Position numbers and translations under genes: made by a program. The notes under the pieces were generated by a model. That model did no database searches. It was not told the DNA's origin and was given only the letters and a program-made list of their open reading frames with translations. From Parvularculaceae bacterium (lineage in GTDB: Bacteria; Pseudomonadota; Alphaproteobacteria; Caulobacterales; Parvularculaceae), in assembly GCA_028284065.1 (NCBI GenBank), contig JANQSJ010000014.1, positions 186,001 through 250,000 on the forward strand: DNA of 64,000 nucleotides, in the 5' to 3' direction. This document shows, piece by piece, positions 1-8,461 of this stretch. The number at the start of each line of letters is the position of its first letter. Positions within the stretch are counted from its first letter, which is position 1.

Positions 1-1257
1 TCATGGGGCCGCTCCGACGCGCGCCCGGATGCGCTTGAGGCCTATGGGTATGCGGATTACGGGTGGGGCCCGGAGCTCATCGACAGTCAGCATGGCTGGA
101 AGTATGACGGGCGCATCGCCGAAGACGCCGCAACCTGGCTGACTGAAAGAGCGCCGACGCTCCAAAAGCCCTGGGCGCTGACCGTCAGTTTCGTCAATCC
201 GCACGACATCATGTTTTTTGACGCCACGGGGGACCAGGCGTCGACGCGCATACAGAACTCTGTTCCCGGCCCCGTGCTCCCATCGCCGGACGATCCGCTT
301 TATCGGCCTGATCCGGCGGCCGGCTTGCCGCGAAACTTTCATTCCTCCAACGATCAGGGCGAGGTCGCTGCGCATGCGGACTACCGCCTCTATATGGACT
401 ATTTCTACGGTCGCATGCCACGCGACGATGCCGAGGCGTGGATTCGGTTCAGCCAGTATTACTACAGCTGCATTCGAGACGTAGACAGGCACCTCGGAAC
501 CGTTCTCGATGCGCTGGAGATGAGCGGCCAGGCGTCGAATACCGTCATTGTCCTCGTCTCCGACCACGGAGAGATGGGCGGCGTCCACGGACTGCGCCAG
601 AAGGGTCCGTGGATGTACCGCGAGAATATCGCCGTTCCCCTAGTGATCTCGCATCCGGACGCCCGTCGCGCCCGCGAAAACACGGGCCTTGTCTCTGCGC
701 TTGATTTCACGCCGACGATGCTCGGCCTCCTCGGCATGGCGCCCGGGCCGGTGCGCGATCGCTACTCGGCGATGCGCGGGATCGACGTCTCTCGGGACAT
801 CACCGCCGCAAAAACGGATAGAAGCCGCAAGGACATGGGCGCGCTCGTCACTTATAGCGTGAGCCATCATCTTGACCCGGAATTTGCGAAGAAAACCTTT
901 GAGAAGTGGCGTCCGGAACCTCTGGCCGAGGGGAGCGCAGCAGGGCTTCTGCCGGATCTCAACGCCCGCGGCTTCATGCGGGGCGTCGTGACCGAGACGC
1001 ATAAGTTCGCCCGTTATTTTTCGCCCCGCGACCATCATCGGCCCGAAACGCTAGAGGACCTGACCGAACGAAACGATCTTGAGCTCTTCGACCTGGGCGC
1101 GGACCCGGGCGAAACGACGAACCTTGCCGCGGCCGGCGCTGCGCCGGATGAGTTGCTTGCAACCCTGAATGGGAAACTAAATGCGCTCATCGACGCTGAA
1201 ATTGGCGTTGATGATGGACGAGATATGCCGGGTCCGGCGTTTCTCTGGAAAGGGTGA
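1..1257 (+). CDS. Sulfatase family hydrolase (5' end outside window)
   Basis: The reading frame is open from base 1, so this is the C-terminal 418 residues of a longer protein. Visible sulfatase-fold signatures are FVNPHD near residue 70 and VSDHGEMGG near residue 186, followed by a MYRENIAVPLVISHPD-like segment and the C-terminal DLGADPGETTNLA block typical of arylsulfatase and choline-sulfatase relatives. The catalytic formylglycine Cys/Ser motif lies upstream of the window, so activity and export cannot be judged. Family members hydrolyse sulfate esters with a bound calcium ion. The substrate is not deducible. An exported protein gene follows after 88 bp on the same strand and may be co-transcribed. 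Confidence 0.85.
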   Translation, partial: SWGRSDARPDALEAYGYADYGWGPELIDSQHGWKYDGRIAEDAATWLTERAPTLQKPWALTVSFVNPHDIMFFDATGDQASTRIQNSVPGPVLPSPDDPLYRPDPAAGLPRNFHSSNDQGEVAAHADYRLYMDYFYGRMPRDDAEAWIRFSQYYYSCIRDVDRHLGTVLDALEMSGQASNTVIVLVSDHGEMGGVHGLRQKGPWMYRENIAVPLVISHPDARRARENTGLVSALDFTPTMLGLLGMAPGPVRDRYSAMRGIDVSRDITAAKTDRSRKDMGALVTYSVSHHLDPEFAKKTFEKWRPEPLAEGSAAGLLPDLNARGFMRGVVTETHKFARYFSPRDHHRPETLEDLTERNDLELFDLGADPGETTNLAAAGAAPDELLATLNGKLNALIDAEIGVDDGRDMPGPAFLWKG

Positions 1258-1345
1258 CGACCGGGCGCCGCGCACAGCGGACACGCACCGGCGCGCCAGA
1301 TCACTATAGGTCTCGGCGAACAGCCGACAAACCAACGGGGCGACA

Positions 1346-2113
1346 TTGGAACGAAAGCGCACGAGACGGAACCTAGGCCTGCTCACCCTGCTGCTCGCAT
1401 TTGCGGCGTACGAAGCGGATGCGGAAGACCCTGCTCCTTCGGGAGATGTGGCGGCCGCTTTGACCCAAACGGCGCCAGCCTCGCAGGCGCGGATGATCGG
1501 GTTCAAAGCCGAGGTCTGGGCCGACAACTGGTTCGCCCTCTACGTGAATGGGGAATTGGTCGGCGAGGATTCAGAGCCCATCACAAAGATGAGGTCCTTT
1601 AACGCCGACACGATCACGTTTCGCGCGACCTATCCCCTGACAATCGCCGTGGTGACGAAAGACTTCATCGAGAATGACAGCGGCCTCGAATACATCGGCT
1701 CACTGTTCGGGCTTTTCAAAGTCGGGCCGTGGTTCACGCTGACCCAGCAGATCGGCGACGGTGGGTTTATTGCGCAAATCAGGGAAAGCGAGACCGGCGA
1801 ACTTGTCGCCGCCACATCGAGCGACTGGCGCGGCTATGTCGTTCACAAAGCGCCGCTGAATCCAGATTGCGAAAAATCGCGGCGCCCCCTGGACGAGTGC
1901 GTTTCAAGGATTCTCGACGAACCGGAAGGATGGCGCATGGCCGGCTTCGATGACTCGAACTGGGTGAGGGCGACAGAGTACGACAAAGAAGAGATCGGCG
2001 CCCGGTTCGGCTACAACGATATCAAATGGGGCCCGGCGGCAAAACTGATTTGGACAAACGATATTGACGCTGACAATACCATTCTGTGGCGCAGCCAGGC
2101 GTCCAATCCGTAG
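1346..2113 (+). CDS. Exported protein of unknown function
   Basis: 255 residues from a TTG start; no better start is visible. The N-terminus is a basic stretch (MERKRTRR) followed by a short hydrophobic run and Ala-rich cleavage-like region, consistent with a signal peptide. The body is rich in aromatic and beta-strand-like sequence (WADNWFALYVNGELVGED, FRATYPLTIAV), resembling jelly-roll or galactose-binding-like modules. The phrase 'aspartate-serine-asparagine-tryptophan' near residue 207 (FDDSNW) also fits such folds. It lies 88 bp downstream of the sulfatase on the same strand, so a joint role on a sulfated or secreted substrate is possible but unproven. I do not assign a function. Confidence 0.65.
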   Translation: MERKRTRRNLGLLTLLLAFAAYEADAEDPAPSGDVAAALTQTAPASQARMIGFKAEVWADNWFALYVNGELVGEDSEPITKMRSFNADTITFRATYPLTIAVVTKDFIENDSGLEYIGSLFGLFKVGPWFTLTQQIGDGGFIAQIRESETGELVAATSSDWRGYVVHKAPLNPDCEKSRRPLDECVSRILDEPEGWRMAGFDDSNWVRATEYDKEEIGARFGYNDIKWGPAAKLIWTNDIDADNTILWRSQASNP

Positions 2114-2485
2114 GCTAACTTATTCATGCGCGATGTCACAAAGCGTTTTGGCGACGAGGCGATCCCATTCCCTGCACCGCTGACCTCATATCCGCACGAC
2201 TTGGAGCGCTTCGCGGTCAAGTGCGCGCTGTTGCCGGCGCCCTTCCATCAACTTCGTAAAAGAAGCACGGTAAAGCAAAGACCTAAAGTGGCTGAGCGAT
2301 TCCGAAGAAACGTGAGAGGCACTAGGGCGTCGATCTCAGGCCAATTGGTCCGTCCAATGCAATCGGTTCGACTCCGGCGATCGCGTTCTTGTAGGAAACG
2401 CAGGCTATCGCCTCTTCATGGAACCTGACGCGCGTTCCGGCGGCTGAACTTCCGGACGCGAGGGCCTGTCGGCAGACGAGCGGCC
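2114..2485. other. Intergenic region, no gene seen
   Basis: This 372-base gap separates the exported protein gene from the stop of the leftward VOC gene. Short open frames cross it on both strands but show no recognisable motif, ribosome-binding site or family resemblance. A stretch near 2365-2380 looks superficially like a tRNA T-arm but has no supporting acceptor or anticodon arm. Confidence 0.6.
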
Positions 2486-2971
2486 TTACGCCGCGAAAAG
2501 CTCCGCCGGGTTCGACATCGTCTTGAATTCGAGCGCGTTGCCGCTTGGGTCGCACACGAACATCACCCGCTGCTCGCCTGGCTTGCCCTCGTGCCGCAGG
2601 GTCGGCGGGATCACAATCTCCGCCTCGCCTCTCGCGCCGGCGGCCGCGAGACGCCCGGTCACCGCCTCCCACGCAGGACCGTCGAGCACGACGCCGAAAT
2701 GCCGTACCGGCACCTCTTCGCCGTCGACATGATTGCGCGCATCGCCAGCCGCTTCGCTGGAGAGATGCGTCACGAGCTGGTGGCCAAAAAAGTCGAAGTC
2801 GATCCACTCGTCGCTGCGTCGGCCGATCGGGCACTCCAAAACGCCAGCGTAGAACGCCTCAGCGGCGGCGAGATCGCGCACCGGTATCGCAAGATGAAAT
2901 GGCGGCGCCGCGGCCGCCTCGCCTGCGGACGCAGCCGCGCCATCGATCGCCTTCGAATCGCCTCTTCCCAT
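2486..2971 (-). CDS. VOC (glyoxalase/dioxygenase superfamily) protein
   Basis: 161 residues with the paired beta-alpha-beta-beta-beta modules of the vicinal oxygen chelate fold. The sequence begins FHLAIPVRDLAAAEAFYAGV, a typical first strand and helix, and ends VMFVCDPSGNALEFKTM, which supplies the usual C-terminal glutamate ligand. Metal-ligand candidates are the His in FHLAIPV, the His in VRHFGVV and the Glu in NALEFK. I chose the ATG at 2971 because GAGG sits 5 bases upstream; an upstream ATG at 3004 would add 11 residues with a poor ribosome-binding site. Small stand-alone VOC proteins of this type are usually annotated as dioxygenases, with substrate unknown. Confidence 0.8.
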   Translation of the reverse strand: MGRGDSKAIDGAAASAGEAAAAPPFHLAIPVRDLAAAEAFYAGVLECPIGRRSDEWIDFDFFGHQLVTHLSSEAAGDARNHVDGEEVPVRHFGVVLDGPAWEAVTGRLAAAGARGEAEIVIPPTLRHEGKPGEQRVMFVCDPSGNALEFKTMSNPAELFAA

Positions 2972-3156
2972 CGCCGCCTCGCTTTGTCCCGTATCGCCCG
3001 CCATTCCGCTTGCCGTGGGCCGGCCCAGGCCTTAGCTGTCAGGTGTATCGCAGGAGCGCCCGCGTCGGAAGCGACCGCGCCGCCTGGGGTCCGGATAGCC
3101 TGCGATTGCAGCCGCCCGCCGCAATTGCGTCCGATGCAAGGGAGAGAGCCCCGCCC

Positions 3157-3594
3157 ATGACCGAAACGCCTTCTTTCGCCCGCCTCTCTGAGGATTTTCT
3201 CGTCGCGCCGCAGATAACCGTGGCGGATATTGCAGGCCTGAAAGCCGCGGGCGTCGCCCTCATCATTAATAACCGACCGGACGGCGAAGAGCCGGGCCAA
3301 CCGAAGGCGGCCGACATCGAAGCCGCGGCTGCGGCGGAGGGCGTCTCCTATGCGGCCATCCCCGTGGGGCGGACAGGCGTCACGGCGAAGCACCTCGACG
3401 ACTTTGACGCCGCCACGGCGGACGGCGGCCTGACGCTGGCGTTCTGTCGCTCCGGCATGCGCTCGACCATTGTCCGGGCGATGGCGAAGGCGCGAGCGGG
3501 CGCAGAAATCGACGCCCTGGTCGCGGAGGCCGCCGGCGCAGGATACGACATCGCAGGCCAGCGCCCGCTCCTGGAGGCGGCTCGCGACGGCTGA
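3157..3594 (+). CDS. TIGR01244/DUF442 family phosphatase-like sulfur transferase
   Basis: 145 residues. The segment SEDFLVAPQITVADIAGLKAAG followed by INNRPDGEEPGQP, and the signature CRSGMRS near residue 91, are characteristic of the DUF442 'beta-lactamase hydrolase-like' family. Its fold is that of dual-specificity phosphatases and its CX5R loop is the catalytic motif. Some members act in sulfide metabolism fused to rhodanese or metallo-beta-lactamase domains, but here it stands alone. The start at 3157 is preceded by the strong ribosome-binding sequence AAGGGAGAGAG. An MBL-fold hydrolase gene lies 1.5 kb downstream, but they are not adjacent. Confidence 0.85.
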   Translation: MTETPSFARLSEDFLVAPQITVADIAGLKAAGVALIINNRPDGEEPGQPKAADIEAAAAAEGVSYAAIPVGRTGVTAKHLDDFDAATADGGLTLAFCRSGMRSTIVRAMAKARAGAEIDALVAEAAGAGYDIAGQRPLLEAARDG

Positions 3595-3626
3595 TGAGAT
3601 TTAGGCGGGCGCTTTGTTTGGGCGCG

Positions 3627-4010
3627 TCAGTAGTGAATAATCACCCGGGCGCTTTGCGAGGCGGCGGGAATGATTATCGTCTCGGTGAGCGTGACCGCGC
3701 AGGCGAGGCCGGCCACATCGCGGCCATTTGCGTCAGTGGCCCGCGCCTCGGCGCCAGCGCCGCAATCGACGAAACTGCCGGGCTCCCGCGCGACCACGTA
3801 GCGATAGTTTGGCGGCGCGACCACGAACGCGGCGTCGGTGACGCCGTCACGCGCGTCCGCCAGCGCGACGCCGCCAGCGGCCGGCGCCTCAGCGAAGCCG
3901 GGCGTTGCAAGGCCGGCGAAGACGGCGGCGAGGAGCAATCTGCGTATCGGTTTGGCGCACATGCCCAACGACATCGCAAGGCCGGCGCCGCCTTTACCCT
4001 GAGGCTTCAC
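3627..4010 (-). CDS. Small exported protein of unknown function
   Basis: Up to 127 residues, but the true start is probably one of the downstream Met codons (3974 or 3962), which give a basic N-terminus (CAKPIRR) followed by a hydrophobic segment and the cleavage-like sequence PGFAEA. The mature region has two cysteines (in FVDCGAG and GLACAV), possibly forming a disulfide, and a strand-rich tail ending SARVIIHY. No family is recognised. It is convergent with the upstream + strand gene, with 32 bases between the stops. Confidence 0.6.
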   Translation of the reverse strand: MKPQGKGGAGLAMSLGMCAKPIRRLLLAAVFAGLATPGFAEAPAAGGVALADARDGVTDAAFVVAPPNYRYVVAREPGSFVDCGAGAEARATDANGRDVAGLACAVTLTETIIIPAASQSARVIIHY

Positions 4011-4180
4011 ATTTCAGCGTTTTCGCTGTCGCCTTCAGGTCGCGACGAGTTTACTTTGTCTCCGCCGCGCACTGCGCCATTATGGCGTCGCGCCCTGAAT
4101 TAGGAATGCCCGGGACAGGGTTAATCGGCGCAGTCGAAGGTCAGGGGAGCGGCCTTCCCGTGGCAAGGGATCGGCAGGGA

Positions 4181-5131
4181 ATGTTTCGCGACTTCGAGAT
4201 ATCCGGCAACCAGCTCATTCTTAAGGAGACGGGCGCGCACATCCCGCTGACGACCGACCTCGCCAAGGAAGCGTTCCGGATCGCGAGTTTCGTCGGCCTA
4301 GTGCAGGGGGTGAGAGCAAGCCGTTTCCTGCGCGGCCGGGAGCCGCGGGCGCGGATTTCCTTTTTCCCGCGCAAGCCGCGCTCCTACTATGCGATCTGGC
4401 CCGTCTGCCAACTCGCCGACGTGAAAATCGTCGACGCCCACGAAGAAGCGGACATTCACTTTTATTTCGAGGACGTTGAGTTTCTGACCGCGCCGCGCCG
4501 CACGCCGACGAACCGGCCGGCGCTCAATGTGGGTTGCCACGACATCCGCAAGAGCGTTGTCGCCCGCGTTTTCGAAGAGACCTTCGGCTATTCCCTGACC
4601 ATCAATCCGCACGATTATCATGGCCCGGCGGTGGAAAAGTCGGAAAGCAATGGCAAGCATGACGGGCGCATCGTCGACTGCCCGATGGTCTCTCCTCGTC
4701 ATGACCGAGTCTATCAGCGCCTTATCGACAATACCTTTGATGGGGGCGACTTTGTGGACATCCGCACCCCGATCGTCGGCGGGCGCATCCCTTTCGTCTA
4801 TCTGAAGCGGCGCACCCGCTCCTTGCGTTTTTCAAACGAAAATCACCGCGTCGACCTCGTTGAGGCCGACACGATGCTCTCCCGAGAGGAACAGGAGAAG
4901 ATAAAGGCGTTCGCGCGCGCGATGCGGCTTGATTTCGGCGGGCTCGACGTCCTGCGCCATCGCGATGACGGCCGCATTTACATTGTCGACGCCAACAAGA
5001 CCGACATGGGCCCGCCAGCGGCGCTTAACGGCAAGGAAAAGTTCCGGGCGATGCGCGGCCTCGCGGACGCCTTCGCCGGCTTTGTCGACGAGCTCCTGCC
5101 CGCTTCAACCCGCCCCGCGGCGCATGGCTGA
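4181..5131 (+). CDS. ATP-grasp-like protein of unknown substrate
   Basis: 316 residues from the ATG at 4181, which has AAGGGA 10 bases upstream; in-frame ATGs at 4082 and 4106 would lengthen the protein by 33 or 25 residues. The C-terminal third (RLDFGGLDVLRHRDDGRIYIVDANKTDMGPP-type sequence, residues about 245-275) has the pattern of ATP-grasp enzymes, where acidic residues and the Asn bind the magnesium ions of ATP. The middle contains HDIRKSVVARVFEETFGYSL, recalling the lysine-bearing strand of those ligases. No substrate domain is recognised. It overlaps the next gene by 8 bp, so the two are probably co-translated. Confidence 0.6.
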   Translation: MFRDFEISGNQLILKETGAHIPLTTDLAKEAFRIASFVGLVQGVRASRFLRGREPRARISFFPRKPRSYYAIWPVCQLADVKIVDAHEEADIHFYFEDVEFLTAPRRTPTNRPALNVGCHDIRKSVVARVFEETFGYSLTINPHDYHGPAVEKSESNGKHDGRIVDCPMVSPRHDRVYQRLIDNTFDGGDFVDIRTPIVGGRIPFVYLKRRTRSLRFSNENHRVDLVEADTMLSREEQEKIKAFARAMRLDFGGLDVLRHRDDGRIYIVDANKTDMGPPAALNGKEKFRAMRGLADAFAGFVDELLPASTRPAAHG

Positions 5132-6074
5132 GGGCGACGGGCCCGCACGTCCGTCCGAGATCCCGTTCGTCAAGGACGTTGAGTTCGAATACGGCCGCCC
5201 TGACGCATTATCCCCGCTCATCCGGCGTGTGATCGCCAACAACCCGGGGCCTTTCACGTATACGGGCAGCGGGACGTATATTGTCGGGCCGGAAACAGGC
5301 CCGGTCGCCGTCATTGATCCGGGACCCGACCTTCCTGGGCATATAGACGCCCTTTGCGATGCGATCGGCGCGGCCCAGGTTTCTCATATCCTCATCACCC
5401 ATACGCACCAGGACCATTGCGGTGGGGCGCGCGCGTTCGCGGCGCGCGTTGATGCGCCGATCCTCGGATTTGGTCCGCACCCTTCGCCACAGCAGCAACC
5501 CCTCGCCAAATCGCCGGCGCTGGAGGAAGACGGCGACGGCGCCTTCGCGCCGGATGCCGAAATCGGCGACGGAACCGTGATTGAAGGCGACGGTTGGCGG
5601 CTCGAAGCGATTCACACGCCAGGCCACCTCTCGAACCATCTGTGTTTCGCGCTGCCGGAGGAGAAAGCGCTCTTCTGCGGCGATCATGTGATGGGCTGGT
5701 CGACGACCGTCGTCGCGCCGCCCGACGGCGACATGGACGCGTATATGGAGAGCCTCGACCTTCTCCTCGCCCGAGACGATGAACGCTACTACCCGACCCA
5801 TGGGGCGCCGATTGATGCGCCGCAGCGTTTCGTGCGCGCGATCCGCGCCCATCGGCGCATCAGGGACGGGCAGATCCTCGATCAACTGAAAGCCGGCAAG
5901 ACCGGCATCCCTGAGATTGTCGACGCGGTCTATCTGGGGCTCGATCCGCGCCTCAAACCCGCCGCGGCGTTGAACGTCCTGGCGCATCTCATCCGTCTAA
6001 AGAAAGTTGGCGACGTTACGTGTGACGGCGAGGCGGGGTTGGGGTCTGGATTTGCGTTGGTTGCTCGGCGGTAG
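5124..6074 (+). CDS. Metallo-beta-lactamase-fold hydrolase (LACTB2-like)
   Basis: 316 residues. The zinc motif THTHQDHCGG near residue 92 is the MBL signature HxHxDH; further ligands are the His in HTPGHLSNH, the Asp in FCGDHVMG and the His in YPTHGAP. After the MBL domain, residues about 230-300 form a winged-helix-like tail (PEIVDAVYLGLDPRL, ALNVLAHLIRLKKVG) as in LACTB2-type proteins. LACTB2 in animals is a ribonuclease; bacterial relatives are uncharacterised hydrolases, so substrate is open. The start ATG lies inside the end of the ATP-grasp-like gene. Confidence 0.88.
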   Translation: MAEGDGPARPSEIPFVKDVEFEYGRPDALSPLIRRVIANNPGPFTYTGSGTYIVGPETGPVAVIDPGPDLPGHIDALCDAIGAAQVSHILITHTHQDHCGGARAFAARVDAPILGFGPHPSPQQQPLAKSPALEEDGDGAFAPDAEIGDGTVIEGDGWRLEAIHTPGHLSNHLCFALPEEKALFCGDHVMGWSTTVVAPPDGDMDAYMESLDLLLARDDERYYPTHGAPIDAPQRFVRAIRAHRRIRDGQILDQLKAGKTGIPEIVDAVYLGLDPRLKPAAALNVLAHLIRLKKVGDVTCDGEAGLGSGFALVARR

Positions 6075-6222
6075 GTAGCTGGCGCGGGTCACGCACGTGA
6101 ACGGGCGCCAACAATCGGCCGGCAAATTTGACAATCGGACATTTTGTTTTTGAGGGCGTCGAACCCAGATATCAAGGGATAGGGCGATCGCGGTCGCGAC
6201 ATCGGCGAGCCTTAAACGACTC

Positions 6223-6993
6223 TCACCGGACCGCCTCGATTTCGGCTGCGACTAGGTTCGCCGTCGCCATGGTGCGGTCCCTCGTCGTGGGGTAGTTGAG
6301 CATCGCGACGATGTTCTGGCTGAGCGAGTATCGCAACATCCCCTTTAGGCGCAGGTCACTCTTAATCTCCTGGAGCATCCCTGCGCTATCGACGGCTTTG
6401 AGTTGTTCCGCACACCCCCGGGTCAATCGTTCACTGACAGCAGCCACGTCCACCTCCCAGCATCCGCTCCACAAAATTCGGGCCGCGTCGGGTTCGATAT
6501 ATTCCCGAACTGTCTCACGAAAGGGCGGCGACGTCTGGTTGATCAATCCGAAGCTGTCGGTCAGGTTATAGGTCGTCAAAAGCTCCTCACGCAGCACATT
6601 GTCGGACGGAAACCCGAGTTCGATCGCTTCGAGGAAAGCTGTTTGCTCGAATGTGATCGCCCAAACTTGCGAGGCGTGGAAAAAGTCAATGAGAAGCTCT
6701 TCGCAAGCCACCTCGCAGTCCTTTGACTCTTTCAAAAATACGAGCGCACGATTCCCGGCTTCCGTGACGATGGTGTAGTAATCAAGCAGAAGCGCGGACC
6801 GCTCGGCATTCTGAATCAATTCTTCGTGCAGCAGGACGAGGTAGGAACGCTCCTGCGCCTTAACCGCCCGCGCCTCGTTCCAATTGCCAAGCTGAATGCC
6901 CATGAAGACGCCGACCACGACGATAACGAAGTCAATGCCGATCGCCGTCCAGTTCTGGGTGCGGACGTGTTCGATCATGCGGCGGAGGATCAT
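6223..6993 (-). CDS. DUF6090-like membrane-anchored protein, array member 6 (last transcribed)
   Basis: 256 residues. Residues 1-40 are the array's shared anchor: a basic tip (MILRRMIEHVRTQNW), then a hydrophobic segment carrying an Asp at position 21 and ending GIQLGNWNEAR. The rest (41-256) should lie outside the inner membrane and is helical in character. The shared motif around residues 120-143 is weakly kept (FLEAIELGF, LREELLTTYN). Uniquely in the array it has four cysteines in the exported part (93, 97, 178, 194), which could form disulfides. Its ATG overlaps the preceding gene's stop by 4 bp (6990-6993). Function unknown; family assignment rests on the anchor and the motif. Confidence 0.8.
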   Translation of the reverse strand: MILRRMIEHVRTQNWTAIGIDFVIVVVGVFMGIQLGNWNEARAVKAQERSYLVLLHEELIQNAERSALLLDYYTIVTEAGNRALVFLKESKDCEVACEELLIDFFHASQVWAITFEQTAFLEAIELGFPSDNVLREELLTTYNLTDSFGLINQTSPPFRETVREYIEPDAARILWSGCWEVDVAAVSERLTRGCAEQLKAVDSAGMLQEIKSDLRLKGMLRYSLSQNIVAMLNYPTTRDRTMATANLVAAEIEAVR

Positions 6994-7730
6994 TGCTCGG
7001 CCTCGGTTTCCGGCGCGTCGCTTGCTCTGCAAGGCTCGCCCAATTCCTGCAAGATGCCGCAGACCAATTCCAGAGATCTCTGGTGCCAGTCGAGGTCGAT
7101 TTCTAGGTACAAGGACATACTGCCCAACCGAACATAAACGTCGGGAGGCGAAGCGCGCTCCGATAAAATTGCTGTAAATTCTTCGGAGCGTCGCTCCGGG
7201 GGTATCGCCGCAAGCCTGCCCACATCCCAGATGCGTCTAAAATCTTCACTTGCCTCCTGGAACAAACTGGCCCCTGCCGTGACATGGCGTACGGACGTGC
7301 TTTGAAATTCCAGAAGCAAGTCGACGAGGTCAGGGGACCCAAGCAGGTCCATATCTCCCTGATTGATGAGCTCCGCAACGGTATTGGATCCACCAGCGGG
7401 CACATGCCAACTGATCGCCAAACTGCGATCGGCGAACTCTTGGGTTTGTAAGTCTATGGCGCCGGAAAGGACATCTTCGGCCAGACCGTCAGCCAAATCA
7501 CGCCACCTTGTCACATTGCGGACATGGCGAGCCACTTGCGGTTCGATGTCGATGAACTCAGCCGCAAGGCGGGCCCTGATGCTTTCACCGCGGGCTTCTT
7601 CCGCCCGCGTCTCGTTCCAGTTGCCGAGCTGAATACCCATGAACACACCGAGCACGACGATAACGAAGTCGATGCCGATCGCCGTCCAATTCTGGGTGCG
7701 GACGTGTTCGACAATGCGGCGGAGGATCAT
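6990..7730 (-). CDS. DUF6090-like membrane-anchored protein, array member 5
   Basis: 246 residues. The anchor (residues 1-41) is nearly identical to that of the other members and differs mainly at I6/V7 and L27. The exported part is strongly diverged, with a recognisable VAELINQGDMDLLGSPDLV motif at about residues 118-136, the counterpart of the 'F-x-E-L-x-x-x-G-x-L' segment of its neighbours. Two cysteines lie near the C-terminus (LELVCGILQELGEPC). The start ATG overlaps the stop of array member 4 by 4 bp, and its own stop overlaps the start of member 6. Overlaps of this kind usually mean translational coupling. No enzymatic motif is seen. Confidence 0.8.
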   Translation of the reverse strand: MILRRIVEHVRTQNWTAIGIDFVIVVLGVFMGIQLGNWNETRAEEARGESIRARLAAEFIDIEPQVARHVRNVTRWRDLADGLAEDVLSGAIDLQTQEFADRSLAISWHVPAGGSNTVAELINQGDMDLLGSPDLVDLLLEFQSTSVRHVTAGASLFQEASEDFRRIWDVGRLAAIPPERRSEEFTAILSERASPPDVYVRLGSMSLYLEIDLDWHQRSLELVCGILQELGEPCRASDAPETEAEQ

Positions 7731-8461
7731 TCTTGGGCCTCGGTTTCAAGCGCTGTGATAAGGTTTTCCGTCGCCTGGATGAAGTCCGTAAGCGAACCTA
7801 GTTGCTGCTTCGCCTGAAGGTGTCTGAACGCTATGGCCCCATCAAGAGTTCTGTTCGCGCGAATGTCGTCGAGATCAAACTGAAAGCGCTCGGCAGACGG
7901 TATGTCGATATAGCGCGAGTCAGCCCGCGCAACGTTCGTAAAGACCATCGATTCCATGAAAATTGGGATGAGGATACTAATGCGCATATCCTCAAGGCCT
8001 TGATCAGCAGTCCTGATTGTGCTGAGGCGCGAGTCCCATTCGTGTATCATATTGCGCAAGATTTTGTCGTCCACTTTGCTGAGGACGCCGGTCATCGCCA
8101 TTTCTTCATATGCCCGAAACCGCACGGCTAAGGCCCGCCCGCGCAGGGCCGAAACCGTTAAGCGGTACAGGTCGGCTTCTGGAAACGCCTCGTCACTCTC
8201 AAGTCGGGTCTTCAGTTCAATCGCGCTCGAAATGCGGTCGCCATAGTACGCCTGCACGTCCGCCATTTCTCCTCGCGCGAGAATGAGCTCCTCCCGGAAG
8301 CTATTGAGTTGGGCGCGAATGCGCTCCTGTTCGGCGCGATGGGCGGACCACTCCTGCACCTGTAGGCCGATGAAAACACCAACAACAACGATGAGAAAGT
8401 CGAGTGCGACAGCCGTCCAGTTCTGGGTGCGGACGTGTTCAATGACGCGGCGGAGGATCAT
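7727..8461 (-). CDS. DUF6090-like membrane-anchored protein, array member 4
   Basis: 244 residues. Its membrane segment is the most diverged of the array (VALDFLIVVVGVFIGLQVQEW) but keeps Asp21, Gly28, Gly32, Gln34 and Trp38. The exported part is clearly related to that of array member 3 along its whole length: compare RAQLNSFREELILARGEM with KSQLDSFRTELIMARSDL, and the shared ERFQFDLDDIRAN / DRFEFDVDAIRAN segments near residues 190-205. This pair therefore looks like the most recent duplication. The motif YEEMAMTGVLSKVDDKILR sits at about 118-136. Four-base overlaps link it to both neighbours. Function unknown. Confidence 0.8.
   Translation of the reverse strand: MILRRVIEHVRTQNWTAVALDFLIVVVGVFIGLQVQEWSAHRAEQERIRAQLNSFREELILARGEMADVQAYYGDRISSAIELKTRLESDEAFPEADLYRLTVSALRGRALAVRFRAYEEMAMTGVLSKVDDKILRNMIHEWDSRLSTIRTADQGLEDMRISILIPIFMESMVFTNVARADSRYIDIPSAERFQFDLDDIRANRTLDGAIAFRHLQAKQQLGSLTDFIQATENLITALETEAQE

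Noticed and set aside
2308..2395. Possible tRNA or tRNA fragment, from GGTTCGACTCC
   Set aside because: Only the T-loop-like string is present; the T-stem has about three to four pairs, and no acceptor stem, anticodon arm or CCA end could be matched.
2126..2428. Open frame of 100 codons on the + strand
   Set aside because: No ribosome-binding site, Arg/Ser-rich composition typical of out-of-frame reading in GC-rich DNA, and no family resemblance.
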